A stretch of 64,000 nt of DNA from Acidobacteriota bacterium (GCA_013289835.1 JABCZG010000017.1:1-64000); one strand, 5' to 3'. Counted from the stretch's first letter, positions 25,369 to 34,957 are shown. Program-made: numbers and translations. Notes: a model not told the origin generated them from the sequence alone.

Positions 25369-28349
25369 GCACCATGGACCGCGAAGCCGTCGAAATGTTC
25401 CTCCAGGAGGCTTCCGAGCACCTGCAATATTTGCGGGAGTATGTGAGTGTGCTTCAGGACATTGAGCCGCGGCGCGAGGATCTCGAGCGTCTTTACATCT
25501 CGGCTCATACGCTCAGTGGAACTTCCGCGAGTTACGGATTCCCGAGGTTCTCCGAAATTGCCGGGAAATTGGCGCACGTTTTTCAATATGCGCTGAACGC
25601 GCCGCTGGGTAGCGATCTTCACGGCCCGCTCACGGAGTTTCTGTCCGATGGGATTTCGGTCCTTGAAACCGATCTCTTGGAGGTGAGCGACACGGGACAA
25701 GAGAATCTGGAGGACATCGCGGGGTTTAAGGAGCGGTACCGCTTTGCGTTCCCGACGGAGCCGCCGCCCCTGAATCTCCATCAGCCGGATAATCATTCGC
25801 GCCTCGGCGCGGACAGACAAAGCGAACCATCGGCCGCGGCCGTTACAGGCTCCTACTTCGATGCCATCCCGGCGGATGACGAAGTTCCGGACGAGATCCT
25901 GGAATTCTTCCAGCCGGAAGCGGAAGAGCATCTCCAAATTGTCAGCGATTGCTTGATTTCCCTGGAAGGCAACAACAATCCTGAAGAAATCAACAAATTG
26001 TTCCGAGCGATCCATACAGTGAAAGGCTCGGCCGCACAAGTTGGATTGAAACGCTTGGGCGGCATCGCGCATCGCGTCGAAGACTTGATCGGTCGCCTGC
26101 GTGACGGCGAGATTGAACCGTCACCTGCGGTTGTGGACTTGTGCCTCGAGTCCGTGGATATTCTGAAGAAAACTCTTCATCGCCAATGGGCCGATGAAGC
26201 GGAGATGCGCGCAGGTGTCGATTCCCTGCTGGGCCGCATCGCCGAGTTCGCTCCCGTTGAAGTAGAGGAAACCGAAATTGTCGCCGGCGCCGCGGAAGCA
26301 ACGGAACATCAGCAATCCGGCGAAGCGGAGGCCATCGCTTCCACCGCAGCTCTCGCGAAGAAAACTACCAAACAAGTTGGCGCCGCTGTTTCGACAGCGA
26401 AGTCCGTTCGAATTGCTCTTGCCCGTCTCGACCGCATGATGAACACCGTCGGCGAATTGGTGATCAACCGTACTCGCATGGTCGGCCGCGTCGCCGAACT
26501 CGAAAAGCTGGTGGACACTCTGAGCTTCTCGAAAGAACGGTTGCAGGGCAAGGTTGCGGAATTCCAGGAAAAGTACGAATTTAATCGCATCAGCTCCAGC
26601 CGCGCCGCTCAGGCGCCGTGGACTCCCGCGCAAACGCCACAGATGCTGACCAGCGCAGCGGCAGGGGACACGTCGTTCTGGTCCGAGTTCAGCGAACTCG
26701 AAATGGACCGCTACGACGACTTCAATATTCTGTCGCGCTCCATGGCCGAAATCTCCGCCGACGTCAACGAAGTTCTCTCGCAACTCGAAGGATTCATCGG
26801 GCGCGTCGAAGGCGACATCGACGAGTTTACGAAACTGGCGCACCACCTCCAGGATGAAATCACCGCCGCGCGCATGGTGCCCATCGGCACGCTGTATTCG
26901 CGCCTGTCTCGCGCCGTCCGCGATGCCGCGAAAACCACCGGCAAACAGGTGGAGCTCGATCTTTCCGGCAGCGAAACCGAACTCGATAACAACATCATTC
27001 AACAGATTTCCGATCCGCTGGTGCACCTCGTGCGGAATTCCGTGGCACACGGGATCGAGCACAGCAACGACCGCGCCTCCGCCGGAAAATCCGCTGCGGG
27101 AAATATCACGCTACGCGCATACCACCGCGGCAACCACATCTACATCGAAGTGGAAGACGATGGCCGCGGAATTGACTACGAACGCGTGAAGCAGAGCGCC
27201 ATCGAGCGCGGCCTGGTTTCCTCGGAAACCGCGGACCGGCTGACGGAACGAGACCTACGAGAAATGCTTTTCCACCCGGGCTTCTCTACCGCTCCGGTCA
27301 AGACAGAACTGGCAGGCCGCGGCGTGGGCCTCGACGTGGTCCGCGCAAATCTAAACGCCCTCAACGGCGAAATTGATATCCAGAGCGTCAGCGGCCAGGG
27401 CACGAAGTTCACGCTTAAAGTGCCTCTGACGCTGATCATCTCTCCAGCACTCTTTGTGCGCTGTGGAACGACGAATTTTGCGCTGCCGTTGGCCGTGGTC
27501 GAGGAGATTCGGCGCTTGCGAGCCGACGAAATCGAAGACGTCGGCGGAAAATTGCTGACCAAGGTCCGCGACGTGGTCACCGAAGTCGTTCGCCTGGACA
27601 CTTATTTGGGATTGCCGCCCCTTGAACCCGTTAACGGCTACTTCCGCATGGTGGTCGCCAACACCGGAAACCGCCAGATCGGTCTTGTGGTCGAAGAAGT
27701 TCTTGGGAAAGACGAAATCGTTATCAAGAACCTGGGCGAATATCTCCGCCGTGTGAAACTTTTCCCCGGAACGACGATTGCTCCCGACGGCAGCCTGATT
27801 CTGCTTATCGACCTGAATCGCATGGTAGCCACGGAACCGAGCGAGCGCCGGCCACTGCAAGCCAGCGCCAGCGCTGCTCGTATCTTTGCGCCGGGCTCTG
27901 CAGCCGTCGCTCGAGGAACGATTCCTTCCGAAGCCATCGACCGCGTCGAGCAAGAGCGCGTCATCGTCGTCGCGGACGACTCCATTAGCGTGCGCAAATT
28001 CGTCGGCCGCATGCTGGAAAAGAACGGCTACCGCGTAAAACTCGCCGCAGACGGTCTGGAAGCCGCCGAGCTTGTCGCCCAGCACGGCTGCCATTTGGTC
28101 ATCACCGACCTCGAAATGCCGCGCATGACCGGCTACGAATTGATGGTTCAGTTGCGCCAGAGTCCGACGACCCGCCGCATCCCCGTGATGGTGGTGACGT
28201 CACGCGCCGGCGCCAAGCATCGAGATCGTGCAATGAAGGAAGGCGCCACCGCATTCCTGACCAAGCCGGTTCAGGAAGATCAGTTGATCGCCGCGGTGGA
28301 ACAACTCATGGGAACGGAGGCAGGACGCCCGGTCCTTCCGGTGGCGTAA
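25365..28349 (+). CDS. Hybrid CheA with two HPt domains and a receiver
   Basis: 994 residues. HPt-1 with H48 (AHTLSGTS), HPt-2 with H217 (IHTVKGSAAQVG), a dimerisation region with an extra helical insert (about 360-480), ATPase with LVHLVRNSVAHGIEHS and VEDDGRGID, a CheW-like domain, and a C-terminal receiver with phosphoacceptor D915 (VITDLEMPRMTG). Comparable to ChpA/FrzE-type kinases for pili or surface motility. The multiple phosphosites allow internal phosphate flow. GTG start overlapping cheR. Confidence 0.94.
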   Translation: MSTMDREAVEMFLQEASEHLQYLREYVSVLQDIEPRREDLERLYISAHTLSGTSASYGFPRFSEIAGKLAHVFQYALNAPLGSDLHGPLTEFLSDGISVLETDLLEVSDTGQENLEDIAGFKERYRFAFPTEPPPLNLHQPDNHSRLGADRQSEPSAAAVTGSYFDAIPADDEVPDEILEFFQPEAEEHLQIVSDCLISLEGNNNPEEINKLFRAIHTVKGSAAQVGLKRLGGIAHRVEDLIGRLRDGEIEPSPAVVDLCLESVDILKKTLHRQWADEAEMRAGVDSLLGRIAEFAPVEVEETEIVAGAAEATEHQQSGEAEAIASTAALAKKTTKQVGAAVSTAKSVRIALARLDRMMNTVGELVINRTRMVGRVAELEKLVDTLSFSKERLQGKVAEFQEKYEFNRISSSRAAQAPWTPAQTPQMLTSAAAGDTSFWSEFSELEMDRYDDFNILSRSMAEISADVNEVLSQLEGFIGRVEGDIDEFTKLAHHLQDEITAARMVPIGTLYSRLSRAVRDAAKTTGKQVELDLSGSETELDNNIIQQISDPLVHLVRNSVAHGIEHSNDRASAGKSAAGNITLRAYHRGNHIYIEVEDDGRGIDYERVKQSAIERGLVSSETADRLTERDLREMLFHPGFSTAPVKTELAGRGVGLDVVRANLNALNGEIDIQSVSGQGTKFTLKVPLTLIISPALFVRCGTTNFALPLAVVEEIRRLRADEIEDVGGKLLTKVRDVVTEVVRLDTYLGLPPLEPVNGYFRMVVANTGNRQIGLVVEEVLGKDEIVIKNLGEYLRRVKLFPGTTIAPDGSLILLIDLNRMVATEPSERRPLQASASAARIFAPGSAAVARGTIPSEAIDRVEQERVIVVADDSISVRKFVGRMLEKNGYRVKLAADGLEAAELVAQHGCHLVITDLEMPRMTGYELMVQLRQSPTTRRIPVMVVTSRAGAKHRDRAMKEGATAFLTKPVQEDQLIAAVEQLMGTEAGRPVLPVA

Positions 28350-28356
28350 ACGAGTG

Positions 28357-29481
28357 ATGGCAACTGTGAACAAAAAATTTCGCGTGCTAATCGTGGATGA
28401 CTCCGCCTTCATGCGCAAGGTGCTGGAGACGATTTTCAACGCGGATGAAATGCTGCAGACCGTTGGACACGCAAAGGACGGCCGCGAAGCCGTGTCCCTG
28501 TCGGAATCGTTGAAGCCCGACGTGATCACCATGGACATCAACATGCCGCACGTGGACGGACTGCAAGCCACCGCGGAAATCATGACTACAAATCCGCGGC
28601 CCATCGTCATTGTCAGCTCCGAATCCAAAGAAGGCGCGGCCAGCACGCTCCGTGCGTTGGAGCTCGGGGCGATCGAGTTCGTGGCCAAACCCTCCGGCGC
28701 CATTGATCTGGACATGCAGAGCGTGAAGGAAGAACTCCTCCGCAAAGTTCGCATGGCCGCAAAAGTGCGCGTCGTGCGCACCGCTTCGCGCATCGCTTCC
28801 AAGCTGCAGTCGTCCAACGGAACCAAAGCCCCGGCGCCCGCACCGGCGATCAGCCGACCCGCGCCTTCATCTGGTCTTGACCAGCGCTTCCCTGTCGTCG
28901 TGTTGGCTGCCTCCACCGGCGGCCCGGCTACGGTCATGCGCATTGCTCCCGGCTTCACGCAGGATTTTCCCGCAGCCGTCATTCTCGTGCAGCACATGCC
29001 TGCGGCGTTCACCACGCAATACGCCGCGCAGCTTGCCGAATTCACCGGAATCCGCGTGAAAGAAGCCGAAGCCAACGAAGCCCTCCAGCCCGGCACGTTC
29101 TACATCTGTCCCGGCGGCCAACATCTGCGCGTCACACCGACAGGCCGTATCCAGCTTGACGGAACCAGCGGCCGCATCAACGGCTATCTCCCCAATATTG
29201 ACGTCACCATGGAATCCGTTGCAGCCTTCGCCGGCTCGTTGAGTATCGCCGGCGTGCTAACCGGCATGGGCAACGATGGCACTAATGGTGCCAAAGCGAT
29301 CAAATCCGCCGGCGGCCTCGTGCTTGCTCAGGACGAAGCCACCTCCGTCATCTTTGGCATGCCCGCCGAAGCCATCAAAGCCGGCGCCGTAGAACAGGTT
29401 CTCGGCATCGACGACATCTACGCCGCCATCGAAAAGCGCGTCCTCGGTATTTGCCGACCCACTCCTGCGGGAGTTCGCTGA
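28357..29481 (+). CDS. CheB-type methylesterase, second system
   Basis: 374 residues from the ATG at 28357 (a GTG one codon earlier is possible). Receiver with phosphoacceptor D60 in VITMDINMP; a linker rich in Ala/Pro; methylesterase domain with Ser in LAASTGGPATV, His in VQHMPAAF and Asp in GMGNDGTNG. It reverses the action of the second CheR. It sits 7 bases after the hybrid CheA and its stop overlaps the next ATG (TGATG). Confidence 0.93.
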   Translation: MATVNKKFRVLIVDDSAFMRKVLETIFNADEMLQTVGHAKDGREAVSLSESLKPDVITMDINMPHVDGLQATAEIMTTNPRPIVIVSSESKEGAASTLRALELGAIEFVAKPSGAIDLDMQSVKEELLRKVRMAAKVRVVRTASRIASKLQSSNGTKAPAPAPAISRPAPSSGLDQRFPVVVLAASTGGPATVMRIAPGFTQDFPAAVILVQHMPAAFTTQYAAQLAEFTGIRVKEAEANEALQPGTFYICPGGQHLRVTPTGRIQLDGTSGRINGYLPNIDVTMESVAAFAGSLSIAGVLTGMGNDGTNGAKAIKSAGGLVLAQDEATSVIFGMPAEAIKAGAVEQVLGIDDIYAAIEKRVLGICRPTPAGVR

Positions 29482-30014
29482 TGCGGCTCGCAGCTCCAGC
29501 GAAGCCCAGTCCGCTGCGCGCGGAGCAGATTATTCTCTTTCGCGTCGGTGGCCAGCTCTTCGCTATCTCTTCCGCTTCCGTCCAGGAAGTGCGCAGCGCG
29601 GACAGCCTCTCCGGTGCGTCCGTGGAAATCAACGCGCCCGGCATGGAAAAGGTCCGTCATGTCGTGCGGCGCGGCGATAAATCACTATTCATCGTGGATG
29701 GCACCACGCACTTTGGGATTTCCGCCCCGATGGGCGCGCTCGTTTTCGTTCTTCGCAAGACGCGCACCGCTCTCCTGATTGACGGCATTGAAAAAATGAC
29801 CAGCATGACGCGCCTGCAGGCGCTCCCGCAGTGTTTTTGCCACGAGGAGCGGCGCTGGTACCGCGGGCTGACCGCGCTCGATCAAACTGTTGTCCCGGTC
29901 GTGCACCCAGAAGGCTTCCTGTCGCCGGAAGAACTCGCTCTGCTCGATGCCGCTTTGCCGCCCATGGAACTGCCCGAAGCAGAAACCACCGAGGGGGCTG
30001 AATTCGCGCAATGA
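29481..30014 (+). CDS. CheW-like protein, divergent
   Basis: 177 residues. EQIILFRVGGQLFAISSASVQEV and LIDGIEKM give a CheW fold, but the mid-domain motif GVINLRG is replaced by KVRHVVRRGDKSLFIVDGTT. After it comes an unusual C-terminal part with QCFCHEERRWYRGLTALDQ. Receptor or kinase contacts may therefore differ. Coupled to cheB upstream and to another CheW-like gene downstream. Confidence 0.75.
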   Translation: MRLAAPAKPSPLRAEQIILFRVGGQLFAISSASVQEVRSADSLSGASVEINAPGMEKVRHVVRRGDKSLFIVDGTTHFGISAPMGALVFVLRKTRTALLIDGIEKMTSMTRLQALPQCFCHEERRWYRGLTALDQTVVPVVHPEGFLSPEELALLDAALPPMELPEAETTEGAEFAQ

Positions 30015-30502
30015 CCGTCTCGGCAGAACTCGAGCTAGAATCATTCGTCCTTCTGCGTCTGGGCGAGCGCCGCTTCGCCGTTGCCGCGTCGCAGATTGCC
30101 GAACTCGTTGCGCCTAGTCGCGTTTTCCGTTTTCCGCACCGCACCTCAAAAATCGAAGGCGTAATCCTGCGTCGTGGTCGAATCGTTCCCGTCTGCGACG
30201 TGGCAGAAACGCTCATCGGCAAGAAACTGACGTCCCGCCGCTTTTATCTGATTGCCGTGCGCCACTTTGGCCCGCAGACGGAATGGGTGGCGCTGCCCGT
30301 CACCGGAGACTGCGAATTGATTCACGCGGAAATGATCGCGCCCGGAGAATCCGACGCAGCCCAAGTCGCTGGCTGGCTCTCTCATGCCGGCGACGTAATG
30401 GAAGTCTTGAACCTTGACGCACTCACGCCCGGCCCCGAGGATCTGCTCGCCGAAGCGGCAGCCGCCGCGGCGGCAGATGCGACACTGGAGGCACAGCCGT
30501 GA
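30011..30502 (+). CDS. CheW-like protein, third in cluster
   Basis: 163 residues. FVLLRLGERRFAVAASQIAELV, SKIEGVILRRGRIVPVCDVAE and LNLDAL fit a CheW domain. The C-terminus is an Ala-rich acidic tail. Four-base overlaps on both sides. With the genes at 22403 and 29481 it makes three CheW-type proteins for one kinase, so paralogues may compete or serve different receptors. Confidence 0.82.
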   Translation: MTVSAELELESFVLLRLGERRFAVAASQIAELVAPSRVFRFPHRTSKIEGVILRRGRIVPVCDVAETLIGKKLTSRRFYLIAVRHFGPQTEWVALPVTGDCELIHAEMIAPGESDAAQVAGWLSHAGDVMEVLNLDALTPGPEDLLAEAAAAAAADATLEAQP

Positions 30503-31272
30503 TCATCGCCGGCCGTACCGCCAAGCTCCTCTTGGTTGATAGTAATGTCTACTTCGCCAAGCGTCTCGGCGACGCATTGCGGCGCGAAGGCTTTGAGGTC
30601 GCGACCAGCACGCAGGCAGCTTTCGCTTTGACCACGCTCGAATACGACACGCCCACCGCCATTCTGTGCGCCACCAACATGCGCGAAATGGGCGCCCTCG
30701 AAATCGCCAGAATCATCCACGCCGACTCAAAAAACGCCGCGCTGCAAATCATTGCGCTCGGCGACGGTAGCCAGCGCGCCCTCATGGAGGCGTTCCAAGC
30801 CGGCTGCGATGATTACATCGACCGCAACCAGCAGCCCACGGTGATTGCCGCTCACGTAAAACAAATTCTCGTCAGCAAGGCCGAAGGCTTTCAGCCCACG
30901 CAAATGCTTACGCAATCTGACACCAGTCTCAGTGGCAACCTGACGCATCACGACCTCACCGGCGTGATGCAAATGCTTGGCCACGCGCGCCAGACGGGGG
31001 CGCTGCACATTAATGCCGGCGCAACCGACGGAATCCTGTTCTTCGACGCCGGAGAAATCATTCACGCCGAATGCGGCATTCTGTTTGGCGACGAAGCCGT
31101 CATTCACATCTTGAAGAGCTGCGTCAACGGCGCTTCCGGCGTCTACAAATTTGCTTACGGCACCACTTCGTCGCAGCGCACCGTGCTGCGTTCGTCCACC
31201 GATCTAATGCTCGATGCCATGCGCGAATACGACGAAGGCACGCGTGACATGGCGGACAAGGAAGCCCTATGA
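30499..31272 (+). CDS. Degenerate receiver plus PATAN/DUF4388 protein
   Basis: 257 residues, GTG start in a GTGA overlap. The N-terminal 130 residues have a receiver fold (LLLVDSNVYFAKRLGDALRR), but the phosphoacceptor strand reads AILCATNM with no Asp. The C-terminal domain (about 150-240) has LSGNLTHHDLTGVMQMLGHARQTG and ILFFDAGEIIHAECG, the DUF4388/PATAN signature found with two-component and motility proteins. Likely a protein-interaction scaffold that is not phosphorylated. Confidence 0.78.
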   Translation: MIIAGRTAKLLLVDSNVYFAKRLGDALRREGFEVATSTQAAFALTTLEYDTPTAILCATNMREMGALEIARIIHADSKNAALQIIALGDGSQRALMEAFQAGCDDYIDRNQQPTVIAAHVKQILVSKAEGFQPTQMLTQSDTSLSGNLTHHDLTGVMQMLGHARQTGALHINAGATDGILFFDAGEIIHAECGILFGDEAVIHILKSCVNGASGVYKFAYGTTSSQRTVLRSSTDLMLDAMREYDEGTRDMADKEAL

Positions 31273-32066
31273 GCGAGGCCATGACCATTCCACCTCTGGG
31301 AGAAACCGCACAGAAGCGCACCCCCACTGTTTATTTCATTGATGACAGCGCCACCATGCGCGAAGTCATCAAGATCGCGTTTCGCCGCGAAGACATTAAC
31401 GTGATCACTTGCGCCGATGCGGCATCGGCGTTGGCGCAATTCGAACAGAACCGTCCCGACGTGGTCATCACTGACGTCATCATGCCGGATCAGGACGGCT
31501 ACTCCGTCTGCAGCCACATCAAGCAGCATCCAGATTTCAGCAACACGCCCGTGGTCTTGATGTCCGGAGTGGTCAATAAGAGCGTGGCGGATAAAGCTGT
31601 CGCCGTGAAAGCGGATGAGTTGATTCGCAAACCGTTTCAGCCTCAGGAATTGATTGGCCGTGTAAAAAGTTTGCTCGAACCCAAGGGCGCTACCTCTGCG
31701 CCAGCAGCGCCGCGCAACGTCGCTTCGAATGCACTGAGCAATCTCTTCGCTCCTCCACCTGCTCCAGTCGCACCGCGCAGCGTTGCTCCCCCGCCACCGG
31801 CCCAGCAACCTTCCGACTCCGTCTGGCCGCGCGCCCTCGCGGAAGCATTTACTCCGCGCCAACCCATGCAGCAAAACCAGGATCACCAGCCATCCGGGTC
31901 CGTCCCTGTGCGGCCCGCTCCCACTGCCTCCGACGTGCACAAATTACGAGTCGAAATCGCTCATTTAGACCTGCTCGTGAAGAAGCTCCAAACCGAGTTG
32001 CAAATCGAGCGCCAATACAATCAAGCCCTCGAAACCCAGATTCGCACACTAACCGAGGTGGAATAG
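31269..32066 (+). CDS. Response regulator with coiled-coil tail
   Basis: 265 residues. A functional-looking receiver (FIDDSATMREV, phosphoacceptor D69 in VITDVIMPD, KPF) covers about 18-140. A Pro/Ala-rich linker (about 140-220) leads to a C-terminal heptad-patterned coiled coil (LRVEIAHLDLLVKKLQTE and on). The receiver plus coiled-coil plan is seen in FrzS-like polarity proteins, but identity is not claimed. Last gene of the second chemosensory cluster, coupled by ATGA to the PATAN gene. Confidence 0.82.
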   Translation: MSEAMTIPPLGETAQKRTPTVYFIDDSATMREVIKIAFRREDINVITCADAASALAQFEQNRPDVVITDVIMPDQDGYSVCSHIKQHPDFSNTPVVLMSGVVNKSVADKAVAVKADELIRKPFQPQELIGRVKSLLEPKGATSAPAAPRNVASNALSNLFAPPPAPVAPRSVAPPPPAQQPSDSVWPRALAEAFTPRQPMQQNQDHQPSGSVPVRPAPTASDVHKLRVEIAHLDLLVKKLQTELQIERQYNQALETQIRTLTEVE

Positions 32067-32189
32067 CGACGGAAAGACCTCACTGCACACTTGCTTCTCA
32101 CGGGAGTTCTAATCCGTCGGCCACTACATAGGCGTCTCTCGCTAAATCCATTGCTCACTGCTTAATCGGAACGTAAACTGGGAGACATC

Positions 32190-33320
32190 GTGATCGAGCA
32201 GAAGATTAACAAATTCTTTGGCGATGCCGAGTCCTCCGGCTTTGGAACCGGTTGGTGGAGTGGGATACTGTCTGCCTTTTTCGGTTTTCTTTCCTTCGGA
32301 GCAGTTTTGTGCCTGCATTTTCCTCAGCTACTTAGCACTCCTGATCTTCGTCCGCATTATCCGGTGCACACCCTCCGCGTTTTAATCCAATGCCTCATAG
32401 TTGCGGCAATTTTCTTCGGAGTCATTTCTTCGATTCTGCGCAAGAAAAAAACTTTGGCATTGACGGGGATGTTGCTGGCCATCGCGGCAACCGCTCTGGG
32501 CGGATCCAGCGTGCAGGTTAACGGTTCTGTGCACGGTGGGCTTGCCATCGGCCTGGACTGGTTTTTGCTGGATCTGTTTTTGATGGCACTCATCTACGTG
32601 CCACTCGAAAGACTCTGGCCCCAGTATCCGAAACAAGGAACATTTAGGAAGGATTGGACGCAGGATGTGGTTTATTTCATGTCCACTCATCTTCCGCTGC
32701 AAATTTTGTCGTTTCTGGTCTTATTGCCCGCTACCCAGGCCACCAAATATTTCGGTGTTCCGGTTCTTCAGGAATTGATCGCTCGAATGCCCTGGCTTTT
32801 GCAATTTTTCCTGGCTGTTGTAGTGGCGGACATTGCTGAATATTTTGTTCATCTGGCTCTGCACAAAGTGCCTTTCCTGTGGCGTTTTCATGCCGTTCAC
32901 CATTCCTCGAAGGCCCTGGATTGGATCGCCGGCTCGCGCTCCCACTTTGTGGACGACACGCTCGTCCGCGGATTTATCCTTGCTCCTCTCATGCTTGGAT
33001 TTTCGCAGACGATCATCCTGGCCTATTTGATTTTCGTCACTCTTCATGCTACTTGGACTCACTGCAACTTCGGCCCCAATGCCAAATGGCTCGAAAAGTT
33101 CTTGGTTATGCCTAGATATCATCATTGGCACCACACCTCTCAAAAGGAGTCCATCGACAAGAATTTTGCGATTCATTTCCCGTGGATTGATAAAATCTTT
33201 GGGACTTATTACTTTCCGAAGGAATGGCCGGAAAATTACGGTTTGGCCGGCGAGGAAATTGCTCCTGACTTTCTCAGGCAAACGATTGATCCATTCATAG
33301 GAAGAAAAAGAACGCCCTAA
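32190..33320 (+). CDS. Sterol desaturase/fatty acid hydroxylase family protein
   Basis: 376 residues, GTG start after GGGAG. At least five membrane segments. The FA-hydroxylase histidine clusters are present: HLALH, FHAVHHSS, HATWTH and YHHWHHTS, which bind a di-iron centre. Family members hydroxylate or desaturate lipids at the membrane; the substrate is unknown. Its stop codon overlaps the stop of the convergent desaturase gene, so the two share a terminator region of zero length. Confidence 0.88.
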   Translation: MIEQKINKFFGDAESSGFGTGWWSGILSAFFGFLSFGAVLCLHFPQLLSTPDLRPHYPVHTLRVLIQCLIVAAIFFGVISSILRKKKTLALTGMLLAIAATALGGSSVQVNGSVHGGLAIGLDWFLLDLFLMALIYVPLERLWPQYPKQGTFRKDWTQDVVYFMSTHLPLQILSFLVLLPATQATKYFGVPVLQELIARMPWLLQFFLAVVVADIAEYFVHLALHKVPFLWRFHAVHHSSKALDWIAGSRSHFVDDTLVRGFILAPLMLGFSQTIILAYLIFVTLHATWTHCNFGPNAKWLEKFLVMPRYHHWHHTSQKESIDKNFAIHFPWIDKIFGTYYFPKEWPENYGLAGEEIAPDFLRQTIDPFIGRKRTP

Positions 33321-34174
33321 AAATCGAGTGCGCCGAGTGGAACGTCCTTGGGCACCTCTTCGCCCGTTCTCGTGGCCTTCACCAAACCCAAATATTTCAT
33401 CACTTTGACGGTTATAAATCCAAAGTCGTATTCCGATTTGTCGTGGCTTAGCCGCAATAGACCCGGATAGTGGTGGTGATTATTTTGCAGGCACGCGCTG
33501 AACGTTGCCGTTACCGGCAGCCACTCGCCGATGTTCATGGCGTTGTCGTCTTCATCTTCATACCGACGGTATCCAAATCCTCGCGTGTGCGTCCAATAGT
33601 TTTGGATCATATTGACCCATGCTGCAAAAATTCGGATTCCAACCCACATCACCAGCACAAATTTCAGGTCACCCACTAGCTTCCAGAAGAGGTAGAAACT
33701 AAAGGCTTGCGCCACGATTGCGAAAACCGGGTTCGCAGCCACCCGAAAGGTCCGGGACTTCAAAATCTCGTCGCCACCCAAATCTTCTTTGCATTGATAC
33801 GGCAGTAGACAGAGATATAGGGTTCGCCAAAAACCATCGCCTGAAAGTTTGTTAGGATCTCCGCGATGGTCAGCATGTTTGTGGTGCAACCGATGGCGAT
33901 TCACCCAAGCGATCGGATCTACATAGAGCCCGAAGACGTTATTCACGACCGTGACGGCTTTCATGAACCATTCCTTATAGTCGAGCGAGCGATGAGCGAT
34001 CCCCAGATGAAGAACATCGGCCAAATACAGCCCGCCAAGAAACCAGCAAAAGATAAAATAAATTCCGCCTATCAACATTCCCACCCAAGGTCCCAAGTGA
34101 GCTGGGGCGGAATACATGCAAGCCAGCACGTAGAAAACAATAATCAAATAGCCGATGAGATTGTAGATTTTCAC
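33317..34174 (-). CDS. Membrane fatty acid desaturase
   Basis: 285 residues, GTG start after GGGAG. Histidine boxes HLGIAHR, HRLHHKHAD and QNNHHHYPG match the acyl-CoA/acyl-lipid delta-9 desaturase family, which uses a di-iron centre to introduce double bonds. Four or more membrane segments. Convergent with and overlapping the hydroxylase gene by the four bases at the stop codons. The pair suggests local membrane-lipid modification functions. Confidence 0.9.
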   Translation of the reverse strand: MKIYNLIGYLIIVFYVLACMYSAPAHLGPWVGMLIGGIYFIFCWFLGGLYLADVLHLGIAHRSLDYKEWFMKAVTVVNNVFGLYVDPIAWVNRHRLHHKHADHRGDPNKLSGDGFWRTLYLCLLPYQCKEDLGGDEILKSRTFRVAANPVFAIVAQAFSFYLFWKLVGDLKFVLVMWVGIRIFAAWVNMIQNYWTHTRGFGYRRYEDEDDNAMNIGEWLPVTATFSACLQNNHHHYPGLLRLSHDKSEYDFGFITVKVMKYLGLVKATRTGEEVPKDVPLGALDF

Positions 34175-34531
34175 GATGGCTCCCTGTAGGGTTATTCAAA
34201 CAGAAATCGGAGATCCTTTCAAATGACAAGTTAAAGAGTCAGCAGCTTGTACTTTGCACTCTTCAAAAACTAGACGTGTGGCGTCTTTCGATTCTATGGG
34301 TGTGCCAGGTAGAACGTCGTTATTTCAGCAATAAACGAACGCGGCAAAGGGCTTTTGCTTGCTGATGAAATCGTCACCCACACAACAATCCCTTCGTAAA
34401 CACAAAGAGTATGAGTGGCGATTTATCTTTGGTTATATCCCATCCCTCCAGCCAGTTGACGCTGGAACTCTGATTCAGTAGCCTCACTTGACGTAACTTC
34501 ACTCGCAGCTGCACTACCTGGGAGAAGCTCG
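34175..34531. other. 357-base divergent intergenic region
   Basis: No gene supported. A weak promoter-like pair TTGACG / TAGCCT with a 17-base spacer (about 34457-34485) points toward the Tat-protein gene. It is slightly AT-richer than the flanks. The upstream desaturase promoter must also be here but is not obvious. Confidence 0.35.
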
Positions 34532-34945
34532 ATGGACGACAAGACCCATTCGGCGATCACGCGCCGGGAATTCGCGCGCCGCGCGGCTATGGTTTCTGCG
34601 GCCGCTTCGCTCGCGCCTGCAAATCTGCTCAACACGGCGCCTCCGTCTGCTCTACCTCAGGCGCAACAAGCGCCCAATGCCTCTAAGCTGTCGCCGGAAA
34701 GCCAAGCGGAAGTGGATTCACGCATCCAAACGATCATGGCGCAATACGGCAACCGACTTTCCGACGCCCAAAAAGCCGACATTCGAAGATTGGCGACCGA
34801 AGCCCAGCCCCCGCTCGACCGCTTGCGCGCCTTTCCAACCGAAAATGGCGAAGGACCGGCCCTCTACCTGAAGCCGTTGATGGAGCGCGAAAAGAAAACC
34901 GCGCCGGCGCCTCCGAAACCCGCAGCCGCGCCCAAGAACTCCTGA
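34532..34945 (+). CDS. Small Tat-signal protein
   Basis: 137 residues. The N-terminus has the twin-arginine motif ITRREFARR and a short hydrophobic stretch (about 19-35), indicating Tat export. The mature part is helical with a Lys/Pro/Ala-rich tail. No enzyme motif. It ends 12 bases before the amidase gene, which itself has no signal peptide. The pair may form a complex exported together by a hitch-hiker mechanism, as with some Tat enzymes; that is inference. Confidence 0.7.
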   Translation: MDDKTHSAITRREFARRAAMVSAAASLAPANLLNTAPPSALPQAQQAPNASKLSPESQAEVDSRIQTIMAQYGNRLSDAQKADIRRLATEAQPPLDRLRAFPTENGEGPALYLKPLMEREKKTAPAPPKPAAAPKNS

Positions 34946-34957
34946 GGAGCATACCGA

